A stretch of DNA of 44,904 nt from Dehalococcoidia bacterium (GCA_030753265.1 JASMCQ010000095.1:1-44904), one strand, 5' to 3'. Positions 18,127 to 26,869 are shown, numbered from the stretch's first letter. Notes: a model not told the origin generated them from the sequence alone. A program made the numbers and translations.

Positions 18127-19500
18127 CTATTCCAGGGGCTGGTTTGGGCTCTTCGGGCCTCCCGCCTCACCGTGCAAGACCACGCCCTGCTTTACCAGCT
18201 CCCCCTTCACCTGCTTCACATCAACGTCGCGCACCGGCACGCCTGAATTCACGGCTACCGCCGCGGCCACGCCGGCGGCTTGACCCATGGTCCAGCACTG
18301 GGGAACCAGCCGCAGGAAGGTGTGCGTCGTGGGGTCGCAGGAGAGGTTCCTACCGGCGGCCAGGATGTTGTTCAAGCTCGGAGGGATCAGACACCCCAGA
18401 GGAATGGACACATTGGGGTTGCGGGTATTGGGCGGCGGCGAGATGGCGATCTCGTCCTCGTGCAGGGTACCACTGGTCCACATTTCCCGGGTTACTGTCT
18501 TCATGCCCGTCAGCCTGCGGCTGTGCCGGGTGCCCATCTGTGGCGCTGAGACCATGAGCCAAGCACCATCGAAGCCGGGTGCGTTACCCCTGTAGAACTC
18601 CAGCACCTGCAACATGTCCTTGCGTGACTGGATCTCTACCTGAGTCAGGTCTTCCACGTCGATGGCGCTGTACCCCTTCAGTCTTGGCCCCATGAACAGG
18701 ACCGTGTCGTTGCGCGGCAACGCGTGGGGCGTGGCGTCGGCGGCAATACCGGCCGCCTTCATCTTGGCCATCATCGACCGGAATTCTTCCGGCTGATCGC
18801 CGCGGAACGCATAGAATTTCTCCATGTCGACTCCGCCCAAGTGGAACGCCACGTTGATCGTATGATGGATGTCGTCGTCCTGAATATCCGACTCCCAGGG
18901 AGAGCCGGCCATGTGAAAGATATCGCCGTCGCCCGTGGCGTCAACCACCACATCGGCGAGGATGGCCTGGCGTCCCGACTTGCTCTCGAAGACGATTCCC
19001 TTGATGTCGTTCCCCTCCTGAATCGGGGCCACTGCCCAGGAGTGAAGCAGCAGCTTTACGCCCTGCTCCAGTACCATGTCGTTGGACACGATCTTGAGCA
19101 TCTCGGGGTCCACGGTGGGCGACCAGGTGATTATGCCGTGTTTGGCGTTGTGGCGGTCGCCCCAGTACCGGACTAAATCCGGGTCTCTTGAACCCCATAG
19201 CTCATCGGGCGGCCCAACCACCGCGCTCTTTGGCAGCCGGTCGAAGATCTCGTTGGCGAAGCCGGCAATTACCTGGCGGCCGGTCCAGTCGGTCATCGGC
19301 ACGATGTAGCTGACAAAGCCCCCGGTGGACATTCCACCTAAGTGGCCGTATCGCTCGACCAGGATGGTGTCGGCGCCCAGTTTTGCCGCGGAAACCGCAG
19401 CGGCGCTGCCGGCGGGGCCGCCTCCGACCACCAAAACGTTGCAACGGCGAAAAACTGGAATATCTTTCGCCGGTTCGCGGATTGTCTCTCTAGTTGACAT
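18127..19500 (-). CDS. FAD-dependent oxidoreductase
   Basis: A 457-residue flavoprotein. The Rossmann FAD site is VLVVGGGPAGSAAAVSAAK (22-40), followed by the ribose-binding acid in TILVERYGHLGGMSTGG. A second FAD-contact region near the C-terminus reads NILAAGRNLSCDPTTHTFLR, with MGQAAGVAAAVAV. The arrangement fits the FAD_oxidored (PF12831-like) family found in sugar and secondary-metabolite catabolism. AGGAGG precedes the ATG. It is the last gene of a minus-strand run, 53 bases after a Gfo/Idh/MocA oxidoreductase and downstream of the UGSC selenoprotein genes. Co-transcription with the oxidoreductase is likely. The substrate is unknown. Confidence 0.9.
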   Translation of the reverse strand: MSTRETIREPAKDIPVFRRCNVLVVGGGPAGSAAAVSAAKLGADTILVERYGHLGGMSTGGFVSYIVPMTDWTGRQVIAGFANEIFDRLPKSAVVGPPDELWGSRDPDLVRYWGDRHNAKHGIITWSPTVDPEMLKIVSNDMVLEQGVKLLLHSWAVAPIQEGNDIKGIVFESKSGRQAILADVVVDATGDGDIFHMAGSPWESDIQDDDIHHTINVAFHLGGVDMEKFYAFRGDQPEEFRSMMAKMKAAGIAADATPHALPRNDTVLFMGPRLKGYSAIDVEDLTQVEIQSRKDMLQVLEFYRGNAPGFDGAWLMVSAPQMGTRHSRRLTGMKTVTREMWTSGTLHEDEIAISPPPNTRNPNVSIPLGCLIPPSLNNILAAGRNLSCDPTTHTFLRLVPQCWTMGQAAGVAAAVAVNSGVPVRDVDVKQVKGELVKQGVVLHGEAGGPKSPNQPLE

Positions 19501-19553
19501 GAATTGACCTCCTGCTTCGAAAGCGTAATTTTACGGGCGGCGGAAGGTGCGCG

Positions 19554-20567
19554 CTAGACTGCCGCCGTTCCGTAGGGGTTGCCGGCCGCGATGTAGCCCA
19601 TATCGATGAGGCGCACGGCATAGTAGCAGTCGCGCATGCTGATGGGCGCCGGCCGGCCCGCTGCCGCGCAGCTGATGGCATCGCGCAACGCGAGGGCTGC
19701 CGGAGCATCGGCCATCTCCGACGGCAAAATCTCTTCTCCGTCGCCGGTGTTCAGCTTGAGCACGTTATCTTTGAAGGTGAGGATGGCATCCCGGAAAGCC
19801 GCTTTCCACTCGCCATCGGTCCCGTCCCTGGGATACCCGTTTCCGGCCTCGATAGTACCCAGCACACCGCTCTTGGACCGGATCAAGACCGACGCGTAGT
19901 CTTCTATCTTCATCGCCCGGCCGGCCCAACTGAGTTGAGCGCCGGTGACTTCAATGTCCTCGCCTTCACCGGTGAGATTCGCGAAGGCGTCCAGGCCGTG
20001 GGCGCCGAGGTTGCGCAGGCACCCGCCGTTGGCGATCTTCGGGTCGAGCATCCACGGCGCACCCCAGGGAGAATACCGTGACGAACTCGGCCGGTTGATC
20101 CGCATGTAGAAGTGGGTCAACGGGCCGTAGGTGTCCGCCGTGATCAACTCCTTGGCTTTCCCGAGAAAGGGCTGGTACCGGAAGTTCAGCGGCACCGATG
20201 CGAATCCGTTGGCCGCCTCCACCTTCTCCAACACGCCACGTAACTGCCGCGCGCTGTGGCTCATTGGTTTTTCCATGGTGAACGGGATGCGGCTATCCAG
20301 CAGAAAGAGCGCCACCTCGGCCATCATATCGTGACGGCCCAGAGCCAATACATAATCGGGTTTGACCTCGGACACCATCTTCCGGTAGTCGGTGTAGGTA
20401 GCGATGTTGCCGCCAAGCTCCTTCACCCGGTGGTCCACGATCCCCTGATCATCGTCTTGGAGAGCGACGATCTGAATATCGTCCATCTTGGACAGGTGGA
20501 CAAGGTAGGAGGCGTCATACAGCGAGTGCCAATGGTTGACGCCAATAGCTGCTACGCGAGTGGCCAT
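19554..20567 (-). CDS. Gfo/Idh/MocA family oxidoreductase
   Basis: A 337-residue NAD(P)-dependent dehydrogenase-type protein. The N-terminal Rossmann domain starts MATRVAAIGVNHWHS (a shortened glycine motif). The EKP motif is at 99-101 (TMEKPMSHSA), and the C-terminal domain holds NGGCLRNLGAHGLDAFANL, the usual G-G-x(5)-H-x-x-D catalytic block. AAGGAG precedes the ATG. It follows the short UGSC selenoprotein gene by 205 bases and precedes the flavoprotein gene by 53. Members oxidise or reduce sugars, inositols and related polyols, so a redox step on a polyol-like or hydroxy-acid substrate is the best guess. The GxGxxG motif is atypical (GVNHWH). Confidence 0.88.
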   Translation of the reverse strand: MATRVAAIGVNHWHSLYDASYLVHLSKMDDIQIVALQDDDQGIVDHRVKELGGNIATYTDYRKMVSEVKPDYVLALGRHDMMAEVALFLLDSRIPFTMEKPMSHSARQLRGVLEKVEAANGFASVPLNFRYQPFLGKAKELITADTYGPLTHFYMRINRPSSSRYSPWGAPWMLDPKIANGGCLRNLGAHGLDAFANLTGEGEDIEVTGAQLSWAGRAMKIEDYASVLIRSKSGVLGTIEAGNGYPRDGTDGEWKAAFRDAILTFKDNVLKLNTGDGEEILPSEMADAPAALALRDAISCAAAGRPAPISMRDCYYAVRLIDMGYIAAGNPYGTAAV

Positions 20568-20772
20568 GCTCGGAAACTCCTTTCAGTTTTCTAAAGTGGT
20601 CTGGGGCGGTACCGTACCCTGGGACGCGCCGTCCGCGACGCCAGAAGCGGGCCGGGCAGGCCGCTACGGTGGCCCGCTCGGACCAGCGTCACCGGGGCAT
20701 CACGTTCCCGCTGCCGCAACCTTCCAAGATCGGCGCCGGCCCGGCATGCGAAATAGTGCCGGCGTCAACCGA

Positions 20773-21309
20773 TTACTCTACCAGGATTTTCTCTACCTGC
20801 GGGAAGGCCTCCTTGGCCATTCGTATCGCATCGTCCATGGAGTCCAGGTTGGTCATCAGCCCGGTATGGAACTCGACGGTGGCGATGGGGAAGTCCGGCG
20901 CCCTCTGCGCTCGGGCCATTGCCCGGCCGGTGGTCCTGGCCAGCTTCTCGGTGGCGACGACCGCGCTGGGAACCCCGCGCCGCTCAAGAGTAATCGCGTC
21001 GAGCACACTGCCCGACGTGCAGGACCCTCAATCACCCACCCCGGTGATTGCGACCCCCACAGACTTGGCCATTTCCTCGAATATCTCTTCCGGAGCGGAG
21101 ACCCAGGCGTGGGGTTTGGTCCGGAATACAACCCCTTCGAGGCTGTACTTCGCTTCCAGCATGTTCAACAGTTCCTTGAGCACTACCTCTCCCCCGGCCC
21201 GGCCGTTGTACAAGATGCCAAGGACCTTCCCGTTGAGGGTCGCTACTCTGGCAGCCTCCTGAAACCCCATGTCGCCTTCCAAGCTCGGGTTCAGAAATCG
21301 CACTCCCAT
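20773..21309 (-). CDS. UGSC-family selenoprotein, short form (in-frame TGA = Sec94)
   Basis: Reading the TGA at 21030-21028 as selenocysteine gives a 178-residue protein with the motif D-U-G-S-C-T-S-G-S, Sec at 94 and Cys at 97. The frame is continuous on both sides: before it EEMAKSVGVAITGVGD, after it VLDAITLERRGVPSAVVATEKLA, ending at TAA. The ATG at 21309 has AAGGAGG five bases upstream. From memory, the UGSC family is a known (seleno)protein family with Sec or Cys at this place and no settled function. U-x-x-C suggests a redox selenenylsulfide. A 9-bp hairpin starts 10 bases after the TGA. The gene lies 140 bases after a gene (21450-22559) encoding the domain that is fused to UGSC in the two long paralogues, so the two products may act as subunits. 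Confidence 0.88.
20997..21017 (-). promoter_or_regulatory. Candidate bacterial SECIS element of the short UGSC gene
   Basis: On the minus strand, 10 bases after the TGA, CGTCGGGCA pairs with TGCTCGACG (nine pairs, one of them G-U), closing the three-base loop GTG. The loop starts 19 bases after the TGA and has G first, matching the known pattern of bacterial SECIS elements: a stem-loop just downstream of the UGA with a G at the start of the loop. Seen in sequence; SelB binding is inferred. Confidence 0.7.
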
Positions 21310-21449
21310 CACACCCTCCTTCAGCTTAAAGATTCTGGCTCGAATCTGCCGGTGCCCAAAACGGACCCGCGCTGGCCCGGGTCTCGCTGTCTTTCCAACA
21401 CGCACGTACAACACGCACGTACAACGCCCCAGTCCAACGACCGGGGCGC

Positions 21450-22559
21450 TTACCGTGTCCTTATCTCCCTGGTGATGAACGGCCAATCATCGGTGCCCGG
21501 CACCACGTACACCATCAGGCCAGCGTCGCCGCCTGCCACGATTGGGATGATGTCCGGCTGGCGTACACTCACCGCCTCCTGGGGCCCCAGACCGCCGAGC
21601 TGTTGGGCGTCCTTGCCCTTCCCGCTGAACGGGTACACTAGTTTGTTCTCGTCTCCCGGCTTCACCTCAGGCATGACACCGCTAAGCTCCCCGCTGTCCA
21701 GGTCGTGGTAAGCTCCGCGGCGCTTGAGTTCCGCTACCGAATGGCAGATGTTCTCCCGGAGGTAGTGGCGGACGTCCTCGCGGCTCACCCCGGCCTTCTT
21801 GAATACATCTACATATTGGGGAGGAAGGAAGAGGAGGTCCTTGCCCCCCACGTGGGGCCAAAAGCCCGCCATGGTCTTCAGCAGCCCGTCGGCGGTGGTG
21901 AAGTTGCACCTTATCTGAGTGCGCCCCTCCACCACTTCCTTGATCGTCACGGTACTCGTCGACGAGTCAAATCCCTGCATCTCGGCCATGGTCGGTCCCC
22001 ACCCCACATCCTCGTTCTCACCCACACAGCAGTTGAACCTCCCGGAATACCCCCACTCTCCCCGCTGAATTCCGCCCATCTTGGCCTCGGCGCAGTTGGC
22101 CAGCAGCAGGCTTACGGCTCTGGAAATAGTGGTGTTGGCCCTGGTCCCGGCGCCAAAACAGTACATTCCAGAATTCAGACCGATCTGTTTCACGATGGGG
22201 CCGTTGACCACCATCATTATCCACAAGCTGCCGGTGCTGGCGATGTGGTTGATCTTGAACTCGTCGGTCCCCAGGCATTCGACCGCGGCGAGCACCACCG
22301 GAAAGTATTCGGGCAGGCACCCGGCCATGACGGAGTTGATCGCGACCTTCTCGGCGGTGATGACCCGGTTTCGGTCCGCGATGCGGCACACCACCTCATC
22401 GGGCTCCATTCCCACGTAGTCCAAGAACTCCGCCACCCGCTGCTCCGTGGGCGGCACCACCGGCAGCCCGTCGGTCCAGCCTTTTTCCCAGAAGATGTCC
22501 ATGGCGGCGGACAGGTCGTCAGCGTCAATTAGCTCGGAACTCCAGTTCTTCAATGCCAT
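21450..22559 (-). CDS. Stand-alone homologue of the C-terminal domain of UGSC selenoproteins
   Basis: A 369-residue protein of unknown function. It matches the C-terminal part of the two 554-residue UGSC proteins nearby and the protein at 33432-34529. Shared landmarks are KGWTDGLPVVPPT (near 28), the AEKVAINSVMAGCLPEYFPVV block with an invariant MAGC Cys, VVNGPIVKQIGLNSG, GTRANTTISRAVSLLLAN and FNCCVGENED. The glycine- and asparagine-rich core suggests a metabolite-binding enzyme fold. The ATG follows AGGAGG. It precedes the short UGSC gene by 140 bases, which mirrors the fused order in reverse (the UGSC domain is N-terminal in the fusions). Likely a partner subunit of that selenoprotein. Confidence 0.8.
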   Translation of the reverse strand: MALKNWSSELIDADDLSAAMDIFWEKGWTDGLPVVPPTEQRVAEFLDYVGMEPDEVVCRIADRNRVITAEKVAINSVMAGCLPEYFPVVLAAVECLGTDEFKINHIASTGSLWIMMVVNGPIVKQIGLNSGMYCFGAGTRANTTISRAVSLLLANCAEAKMGGIQRGEWGYSGRFNCCVGENEDVGWGPTMAEMQGFDSSTSTVTIKEVVEGRTQIRCNFTTADGLLKTMAGFWPHVGGKDLLFLPPQYVDVFKKAGVSREDVRHYLRENICHSVAELKRRGAYHDLDSGELSGVMPEVKPGDENKLVYPFSGKGKDAQQLGGLGPQEAVSVRQPDIIPIVAGGDAGLMVYVVPGTDDWPFITREIRTR

Positions 22560-22886
22560 GGTGTTCCTCCTGTCCACCCTAATCGCTAGTACGCATCCGG
22601 ACCGGCAGGGTGAGGGAGCCGCGCCAAATCCTCTCTAATCGTTGTCCGTCCTCAAGCCAATGGCCGCACTCACAGCCACGGATACCGGCACGGCCAGACC
22701 CCTGCTATCATAGTCGATGCGCCACCGTCAGGCAAGCGCCGGCACCCGCCCGGCAGGCGCGCGACAGTGATACCAAGTGCCGGCTATCATCACGAATGAT
22801 GATGGCGCACCACAACGGTTTGCCTGCCGGATCGCCCTTCCACGCCGTTCGCCGCCGGCGGGTGGCTTGGGTTCGAACCGCCGAGG
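22560..22886. other. Intergenic region with promoter, no gene seen
   Basis: The 327 bases between the second long UGSC gene and the stand-alone partner gene hold no open frame with a ribosome site. On the minus strand they carry a TTGCCT...TATGAT promoter at 22707-22735, about 150 bases before the downstream gene. Confidence 0.6.
22707..22735 (-). promoter_or_regulatory. Promoter for the partner-domain/short UGSC genes
   Basis: TTGCCT and TATGAT (five of six consensus bases) are 17 bases apart on the minus strand. The spacer contains GGTGGCGC, similar to the GTGGCG that precedes the -10 boxes of the two long UGSC genes. It lies about 150 bases upstream of the ATG at 22559. Confidence 0.5.
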
Positions 22887-24551
22887 TCAGGCTATGTTGC
22901 AGATCTCCCTGGTGTCGGTGGGCGCTCCGATATTGCGGACCATATCGCTCTTCCCGGTGGGTCCACCCACCACCAGGAGGTGGACAAGGTGGGGTTGCGG
23001 GTAGGTCGATACCAGGGTTTCCGGGTCAAGGTTCAGGATCCACCGATGGTCATTGGGTAACGAGTCCAGAGAGGTCCGGCCGGTGGCCAGCACGTACTTG
23101 ATCGGACTCTTGGAGTTCTCTGCGATATACTCCCGGATTGACGCCTTGCTGTGGCCGTCCTGGGCCAGGTTCCGGGCATGGTCCGGGCACATCAGCATCG
23201 TCAGGTGGTTCTCGTCCCGCTCGACCCGGCTGGGAATTACCGGCGGGTAGGCGCCGGCCGCGGAGGCCCGCGCCGCCCAGGCCAGAAGGAGCTGGCTGGT
23301 ATCGCGCTGGTAGTTGGCGTTGTGGAGGATATCCAGGGTACCGAACACGGTAACGGTGCTCTGTTCCTTCTGAAAGCCTCGCTCCACGTGGAAAGGCTCC
23401 CAGGGGCTCTCTCCCTCGTTCTCCGCCAGGCACATGCTGTACTTCAGCGGGCTGCCGATGGTATCCATGTCTCCGCTGCCCGCGTAACAATGCCCCACGT
23501 TCATCAGGATGAGACGCAGGGCCCTCCCCAGCGCGGTGTTGACCCGGCCGGGCTTGCCCGGACCCAGGGTGCAGCGGCCGCTGTTGATGCCCAGCTGTTG
23601 GACGACAGGCCCGTTGACCAGCATCATCATGGCGTGGGGACCCGTGGACATGGCGATGGTGCGGGTCGGGAAGATGTTCTGGGGCGTCTGGGTGACGGCC
23701 TCCACCGCGGCGATCAGAACGGGAAGGTGCTCCGGCTCGCAGCCGGCCATCGCCGCGTTGATGGCCACCTTCTCCACGGTAGCGGCGCCTTCACCGGGCG
23801 CCAGATAACCCACGACCTCAAGCGGGTCTTGGGTGACGTTCTTCAGGAAGGCCTCCACAAGTTGCGGCGTGGGAGCGACGAGGGGAAACCCGTCGCCCAG
23901 GCCCCGGTCCATGAAATCCCGGTTGAACTTCTCCCAGCCCTCCAGGCGGTCGATACCGGCGAACTGCTCCAGGTCGGCGGGCAGAACGTTGGCCTTTTTT
24001 GCCGGGGGCGGCTTGGGCGGGTCGGTGACCAGCGCGGTTGCAATGCCGTCGAAAACCGCATCCAGGTCCCCTTCCGTCTCCTCGCGGCTGCGGCTGGTCA
24101 GCGTGTAGGGGATAACGATGAAAGGAAGCTGGGGGACTCCAAACACCCGGGCCGAGGTTTGAAAATCTGCCTCGAAGCCTCGGGCGGCGATGGACACGGT
24201 GGGAAGTCCGGTCTTCTCCAGTTCAGCCATGTCGTGCGCAAGGTACGACGTGCAGGACCCTCAATCGGCGGAGGCGCCGACCACCACGTCACACTCGGCG
24301 CCGATGTCGCGGATCATATCCTCGGGGATGGGCCTCCGGGCGTTGTAGAAATGGGTCTCCATGCCGGGGAACCGCTCCTTGAGCCGCTCCGCCACCCGCT
24401 CCAGGGCGTAATTGCCCCCCGGTTTACGGTTCCAGTACAGGCCCAAGCGGAGCCCTTGCAGAGACTTCGGCCGGTCCGGTACGGGCGGGGGCACGCCAAG
24501 ATCCGAGGCTAGCTGCGCCACCGGGTCCAGAATTTCCAAATCTGCTGCCAT
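22887..24551 (-). CDS. UGSC-family selenoprotein, long form 2 (in-frame TGA = Sec97)
   Basis: The TGA at 24263-24261 joins two frames that are otherwise continuous, giving 554 residues with D-U-G-S-C-T-S-Y-L, Sec at 97 and Cys at 100. Residues 1 to about 190 are the UGSC domain (LGLYWNRKPGGNYALERVAERL before the Sec, PQLPFIVIPYTLTSRSREE after). About 215 onward is the partner domain: DGFPLVAPTP, VEKVAINAAMAGCEPEHLPVL, MLVNGPVVQQLGINSG, GRVNTALGRALRLILMN and YSMCLAENE. The ATG at 24551 has GGAG seven bases upstream. It is a tandem paralogue of the gene at 24929-26593, with the same length and same Sec position. The role is unknown; a selenol/thiol redox enzyme is the likely reading. Confidence 0.87.
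24231..24249 (-). promoter_or_regulatory. Candidate SECIS element of long UGSC gene 2
   Basis: On the minus strand, 11 bases after the TGA, GTCGT pairs with ACGAC across a nine-base loop (ACCTTGCGC). The position equals that of the hairpins in the two other UGSC genes, and GTCG...CGAC is at the same offset in all three. The loop lacks the usual early G, so it is weaker than the short-form hairpin. Confidence 0.45.
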
Positions 24552-24670
24552 ATCAGGTCTCCTTCCTTCTGTCTGGGAAAGTTTTTCAGAATCGGCCTCG
24601 GCCGTCAGGGTCCCATCCTTTTCCAAGCAATGGCCTTTGAGTAGGCGGACGTGCTCGATCGATGCGCCAA

Positions 24671-24710
24671 ATCCCCCTGTATCCCCCTTTACCAAAGGGG
24701 GACTGAGGGG
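24671..24710. repeat. Dispersed CCCCCTTT palindrome, copy 1
   Basis: ATCCCCCTTTACC followed by AAAGGGGGACTGAGGGG forms a hairpin of about eight pairs with a small loop, with an extra half-copy on each side. A close relative lies at 34579-34611. It is a short dispersed palindromic element, not a gene. Confidence 0.75.
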
Positions 24711-24833
24711 CACTCCCTCGTCGCCGGGAATTGCAACTTGTTCAAGGCCCGGTAACCACTTCCGATCATCAACTCGCCATTGACCGTTCAAGAGGCCGTA
24801 CAGTTCCCACGGGCGGCGTTGCCTGCCGTGGCT

Positions 24834-24863
24834 AGATTACCGCCACGCAGTTCTGGGTGTCAA
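24834..24863 (-). promoter_or_regulatory. Promoter of long UGSC gene 2
   Basis: TTGACA and TAATCT are 18 bases apart on the minus strand, with GTGGCGG right before the -10 box. The arrangement is nearly the same as that upstream of the other long UGSC gene, so it was probably duplicated with the gene. The leader to the ATG at 24551 would be about 275 bases. Confidence 0.55.
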
Positions 24864-24928
24864 GAACCGAATTGGCGCCCGGGCAGCGGGCCGGCGGCCT
24901 CGTTTCCCGCCGTTCCGCCGCCCGTTGA

Positions 24929-26593
24929 TTAGGCGGTGCCGCAGATCTCTTTGGTGATGGTGGGCGCCCCAATGTTCCGTACCAGATCACTCTTCCCGGT
25001 CGGTCCGCCGACCACCAGCAGATTGACGGTTTCCGGGTCCGGCGCGGTGGACACCAGAGTGTCGGGGTCGAGCTGCAGGATCCACTGGAGATCCGCGGAC
25101 AACGAGTCCAGGGACACCAGCGTGCTGGCCAGCACGTACTTGAGCGGGCTCTTGGCGTTCTGGGAGATGTACTCCCGGATGGACGCCTTGGTGTGGCCGT
25201 CCTGGGCCAGGACCCGAGCATGGTCAGGGCACATCAGCATGGTGAAGTGGGAATCGTCAAACTCCGACCGGCTGGGGATCAGCGGCGGGTAGGCGCCGGA
25301 CGATGAGACCCGGGCCGCCCAGGCCATGAGGAGCTGGTCGGATTCCCGCTTGTAGTTGGAGTTGTGGATGACGTCGATAGTGCCGAAGACGGTGACGGTG
25401 CTCTGCTCCCTCTCGAAGCCCTTTTCCACGTGGAAGGGCTCCCAGGGGTTCTGGTCCTCGTTCTCCGCGACGCACATGCTGTACTTCAGCGGGCTGCCGA
25501 TGGTGTCCATGTCTCCGCTGCCCGGATAGCAGTGGCCCACGTTCATCAGAATGAGCCGCAGCGCCCTTCCCAGCGCGGTGTTGACCTGGCCGAGCTTGCC
25601 CGGACCCAGGGTGCAGCGGCCCGAGTTGATGCCGAGCTGTTTGATGATGGGCCCGTTGAGCAGCAGCATCATCGCGTGGGGCCCCGTGGAGATGGCGATG
25701 GTGCGGGATGGGAAGATGTTCTGAGGCGTTTGGGTAATCGCCTCGACGGCGGCGATCAGAATGGGGAGGTGCTCCGGCTTGCATCCGGCCATGGCGGCGT
25801 TGATCGCCACCTTCTCCACGGTGGCGGCGCCGTCGCCGGGCGCCAGATGCCCCAGCACCTCCAACGGGTCTCGTTTGACCGACTTCAGGAAGGCATCCAC
25901 CAACCCCGGTGTGGGAGCGATGAGTGGAAAGCCATCGCCCAGCTCCCGGTCCAAGAAGTCGGCGTTGAACTTCTCCCAGCCTTCATGGCGGTCGGCGCCG
26001 CTGAACCGCTCCAGCGCCGCCGCGACCACTGTGCCCTTCTTGGTGCGGGCCGGAGGGGGAGGCTCGGTGACCAGGATCCGGGCCAACTCGTCGAACACTC
26101 CGTCCAGATCGGTGGCCGCTTCTTCGCGGCTGCGGCTGGTCATGGTGTACGGAATCACCACGAAGGGAAGCTGGGGGAACCCGAATACGCGGGCGGAAGC
26201 CTTGAAGTCGGACTCAAAACCCCGGGCGGTGACGGCCACGGTGGGGAGGCCGGCTTGCTCCATCTCAATCATGTCGTGCACAAGGTACGACGTGCAGGAG
26301 CCTCAATCCGCAGTGGCGCCCACCACAACGTCGCAGGACTCTTTGATGTCGTTCATGAGGTCCGCGGAGATCGGCCTTCGGCCGTGAAAGAAGTTGGTCA
26401 CCATGCCGGGAAAACGCTCTTTGAGCCGCTGCTCCACCCGTTCCAGGGCGTAGTTGCCTCCCGGCTTGCGGTTCCAGTACAGGCCCACCCGGGCGCCTTC
26501 GAGGGTGCGCGGCCGCTGTGGAGCGGGCGGCGGCACACCCAGCTCCGAGGCCAGCTGGGCCACCGGGTTCAAAACTTCAAAATCTCCGGGCAT
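24929..26593 (-). CDS. UGSC-family selenoprotein, long form 1 (in-frame TGA = Sec97)
   Basis: Reading the TGA at 26305-26303 as selenocysteine gives a 554-residue protein, Sec 97 and Cys 100 (D-U-G-S-C-T-S-Y-L-V). Most residues are identical to long form 2. The UGSC domain (LYWNRKPGGNYALERVEQRL; ESDFKASARVFGFPQLPFVVIPY) is followed by the partner domain (LGDGFPLIAPTP, AINAAMAGCKPEHLPIL, LLNGPIIKQLGINSG, NTALGRALRLILMNVGHCY, YSMCVAENE). The ATG at 26593 has GGAG seven bases upstream and a TTGACA promoter about 60 bases before it. A sequencing error is unlikely because the TGA falls at the same codon in a tandem copy and in a distant short homologue. Function unknown. Confidence 0.88.
26273..26291 (-). 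promoter_or_regulatory. Candidate SECIS element of long UGSC gene 1
   Basis: On the minus strand, 11 bases after the TGA, GTCGT pairs with ACGAC across the loop ACCTTGTGC. An alternative five-pair fold (TGCAC/GTGCA) overlaps it and puts a G first in the loop. Position matches the other two UGSC genes. Seen in sequence; function inferred. Confidence 0.45.
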
Positions 26594-26654
26594 GTTGGGT
26601 CTCCTTCACTAATGGATGCTGATCAGGCTACGGGTGGCGATGCCTGGCGCGCTC

Positions 26655-26684
26655 AGGTTACCGCCACCTCAGTCAGAGTGTCAA
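26655..26684 (-). promoter_or_regulatory. Promoter of long UGSC gene 1
   Basis: TTGACA and TAACCT are separated by 18 bases on the minus strand. GTGGCGG directly precedes the -10 box, as in the promoter of the tandem paralogue. It lies about 62 bases upstream of the ATG at 26593. Confidence 0.6.
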
Positions 26685-26720
26685 GATCAACTTCTCAGTG
26701 ACCGGAGCTTGCCGGCCACC

Positions 26721-26790
26721 ACCCTCACCCAGCCCAGGCTGCGCCAGGGCATCCCTCTCCCGCGGGAGAGGGACCGAGGGTGAGGGCATC
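26721..26790. repeat. Dispersed 70-bp CCTCAC...GTGAGG element, copy 2
   Basis: Same element as at 11661-11730: CCCTCACCC at one end, GAGGGTGAGGGCATC at the other, with the inner CTCTCCC/GGGAGAG hairpin. It lies between the divergent long UGSC gene 1 and the dehydrogenase gene. Confidence 0.8.
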
Positions 26791-26869
26791 GGAGCTTGAC
26801 TGGGCCGCCGCCAAAGAATATACAGAGGGCTACAAGAGCGCCCAGCGCACCGAAGCGAGGTGGCAAACG

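Larger units (their letters stand above)
24552..24928. other. Intergenic leader of long UGSC gene 2, no gene seen
   Basis: The 377 bases between the two long UGSC genes hold a minus-strand promoter (24834-24863) and, in the resulting long leader, a CCCCCTTT/AAAGGGGG palindromic element (24671-24710). No open frame with family-like sequence is present. The element could fold in the transcript and affect expression. Confidence 0.6.

Noticed and set aside
23151..24512. 453-codon plus-strand frame opposite long UGSC gene 2
   Set aside because: Antisense shadow: a parallel one exists opposite the paralogue (25364-26701), as expected when two similar minus-strand genes are reversed.
22887..26593. 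TGA codons in the long UGSC genes as frameshifts or ordinary stops
   Set aside because: The frame before and after is the same in all three genes and the UGSC motif is kept, so neither an indel nor independent nonsense changes explain it.
20773..26593. TGA read as tryptophan (a changed genetic code)
   Set aside because: Other genes in the window end at TGA at their expected lengths, and Trp codons elsewhere are TGG.
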